Of a stretch of 13,505 bases of DNA, positions 13,106 to 13,505 are shown one piece after another; the stretch's first letter is position 1; the number at the start of each line of letters is the position of its first letter. The translations under genes and the position numbers were made by a program. The stretch covers positions 1-13,505 of the forward strand of contig CAUDRX010000051.1 in assembly GCA_958451915.1 (NCBI GenBank). Reading direction: 5' to 3'. Under the pieces are notes generated by a model, which did not search any database, was not told where the DNA came from, and worked only from the letters and a program-made list of their open reading frames with translations. The stretch comes from an uncultured Peptococcaceae bacterium (lineage in GTDB: Bacteria; Bacillota; Peptococcia; Peptococcales; Peptococcaceae).

Positions 13106-13134
13106 ATTTTAGCTCATAAAAAGATAAAACTCAA
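13106..13134 (-). promoter_or_regulatory. Promoter of the antisense (antitoxin) RNA
   Basis: Minus-strand TTGAGT (13134-13129), 17 nt, TAAAAT (13111-13106). Good spacing and a 5/6 -10. The start is expected near 13099. Confidence 0.65.
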
Positions 13135-13178
13135 TATCGCATTGGGATAACTTGCACACCAGCTCAGTATATCACAGA

Positions 13179-13403
13179 TCACGCCGTCTTGAAAGCGCCG
13201 GTGCGATCCAGTACGCAGATGATACGCAGCATGTCATAGGTCATGTTGAGGATGGTCTTGCCGTCGGCGTTGGTTCCCTCCCCGACAAGATACCCCTGAT
13301 TGATCAGACGCTGCACAATGTCCTTGCCCATTGGCAGGTCATCCAGCGTCTCATAGGTGCGCATTCGTGCATCGATCATTGCCTGTACTTCTTCCTTAGT
13401 CAC
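13179..13403 (-). CDS. Small phage-type protein related to a lysin-associated C-terminal domain
   Basis: 74-residue product read from a GTG at 13403, chosen because AGGAGGAGGT lies 7 nt upstream. A more distal in-frame GTG (13481) falls inside a terminator and lacks such a site. After a charged start (VTKEEVQAMIDARMRTY) comes a segment 'ETLDDLPMGKDIVQRLINQG' then 'YLVGEGT', and near the end 'YDMLRIICVLDRTGAF'. This resembles the 'nTvdDvP.w....i.kLi.kGyl.G......s.dmlR.fVi.dR.Gly' module that I associate with Firmicutes phage lysins and with small genes of the lysis cassette. That is from memory, not a search. If right, the late end of a prophage lies to the right, reading toward ssrA. The downstream side lacks a clear terminator. 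Confidence 0.65.
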   Translation of the reverse strand: MTKEEVQAMIDARMRTYETLDDLPMGKDIVQRLINQGYLVGEGTNADGKTILNMTYDMLRIICVLDRTGAFKTA

Positions 13404-13467
13404 GTCTTCTACCTCCTCCTCTTGTCCGTTGATAATCCCGTTATAGATCTCCTCATCTCCAGAAAAC

Positions 13468-13505
13468 AAAAAGCCGCGCACCAGAGATTTTTACTCTGAT
13501 GCGCG
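13468..13505 (-). terminator. Strong leftward terminator at the window edge
   Basis: Minus-strand CGCGCATCAGAG (13505-13494) pairs with CTCTGGTGCGCG (13486-13475), 12 bp with one G-T pair, loop of 7 nt, then GCTTTTTG. It ends a minus-strand gene lying beyond the window and precedes the 74-residue phage-type gene by 65 nt. Confidence 0.85.

Larger units (their letters stand above)
10588..13505. mobile_element. Putative prophage/integrative-element end inserted at the ssrA 3' end
   Basis: From the last base of ssrA onward the window changes character. It holds short orphan genes on both strands, many hairpins, phased short repeats beside ssrA, palindromic operators, a zinc-ribbon repeat gene, a toxin-antitoxin-like locus and a phage-lysis-type small protein. 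ssrA 3' ends are well-known attachment sites. The leftward-reading lysis-type gene at the right edge suggests that the late end of a prophage lies against ssrA. No integrase and no second copy of the ssrA 3' end are inside the window, so the far boundary and element type are not seen. Confidence 0.55.

Noticed and set aside
13404..13481. N-terminal extension of the phage-type gene to a GTG at 13481
   Set aside because: That codon lies in the stem of a strong terminator and has no ribosome site, while the GTG at 13403 has AGGAGGAGGT upstream.

Overview
The window looks like Bacillota (Firmicutes) chromosome, roughly 50-55% G+C. It has strong AGGAGG-type ribosome sites, close TTGACA/TATAAT promoters, a tmRNA with a Firmicutes-style 'AKNN...' tag, and a tmRNA 3' end with no encoded CCA. 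The genus cannot be fixed from sequence alone.

Left two thirds (1-10146, all minus strand): a compact housekeeping run. In transcription order it holds a giant tandem-duplicated DUF445 membrane protein, SbcD (Mre11-type nuclease), SbcC (Rad50-type ATPase), an RluA-family pseudouridine synthase, the tRNA CCA-adding enzyme, and the start of an RsuA/RluB-family pseudouridine synthase cut by the window edge. sbcD/sbcC and sbcC/rluA-like overlap by ATGA, and the other gaps are 5-59 nt, so most of this is probably one operon. It combines DNA-end processing with RNA modification and maturation. The CCA enzyme is functionally linked to the next gene, because the tmRNA needs CCA added after transcription.

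Middle (10147-10600): a divergent promoter region, then ssrA (tmRNA, plus strand). Its 3' end appears to be the boundary of an integrated element.

Right part (10588-13505): accessory DNA with the look of the end of a prophage or integrative element. It has three phased AGCTACAC repeats just past ssrA, back-to-back terminators, small orphan genes, a face-to-face promoter pair overlaid by two palindromic operators, a three-repeat zinc-ribbon (DUF4379-like) gene, and a small phage-lysis-type protein at the right edge. No integrase and no second att copy lie inside the window.

The most interesting item is at about 12779-13134. A 30-residue hydrophobic peptide gene and a convergent, apparently non-coding transcript share one bidirectional terminator. 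Two direct repeats at the peptide's start codon recur in the same order inside the antisense transcript. This is the architecture of a par/Fst-type type I toxin-antitoxin locus. A second cluster of tiny membrane-peptide genes with an antisense promoter (11647-11914) may be related in kind but is less certain.
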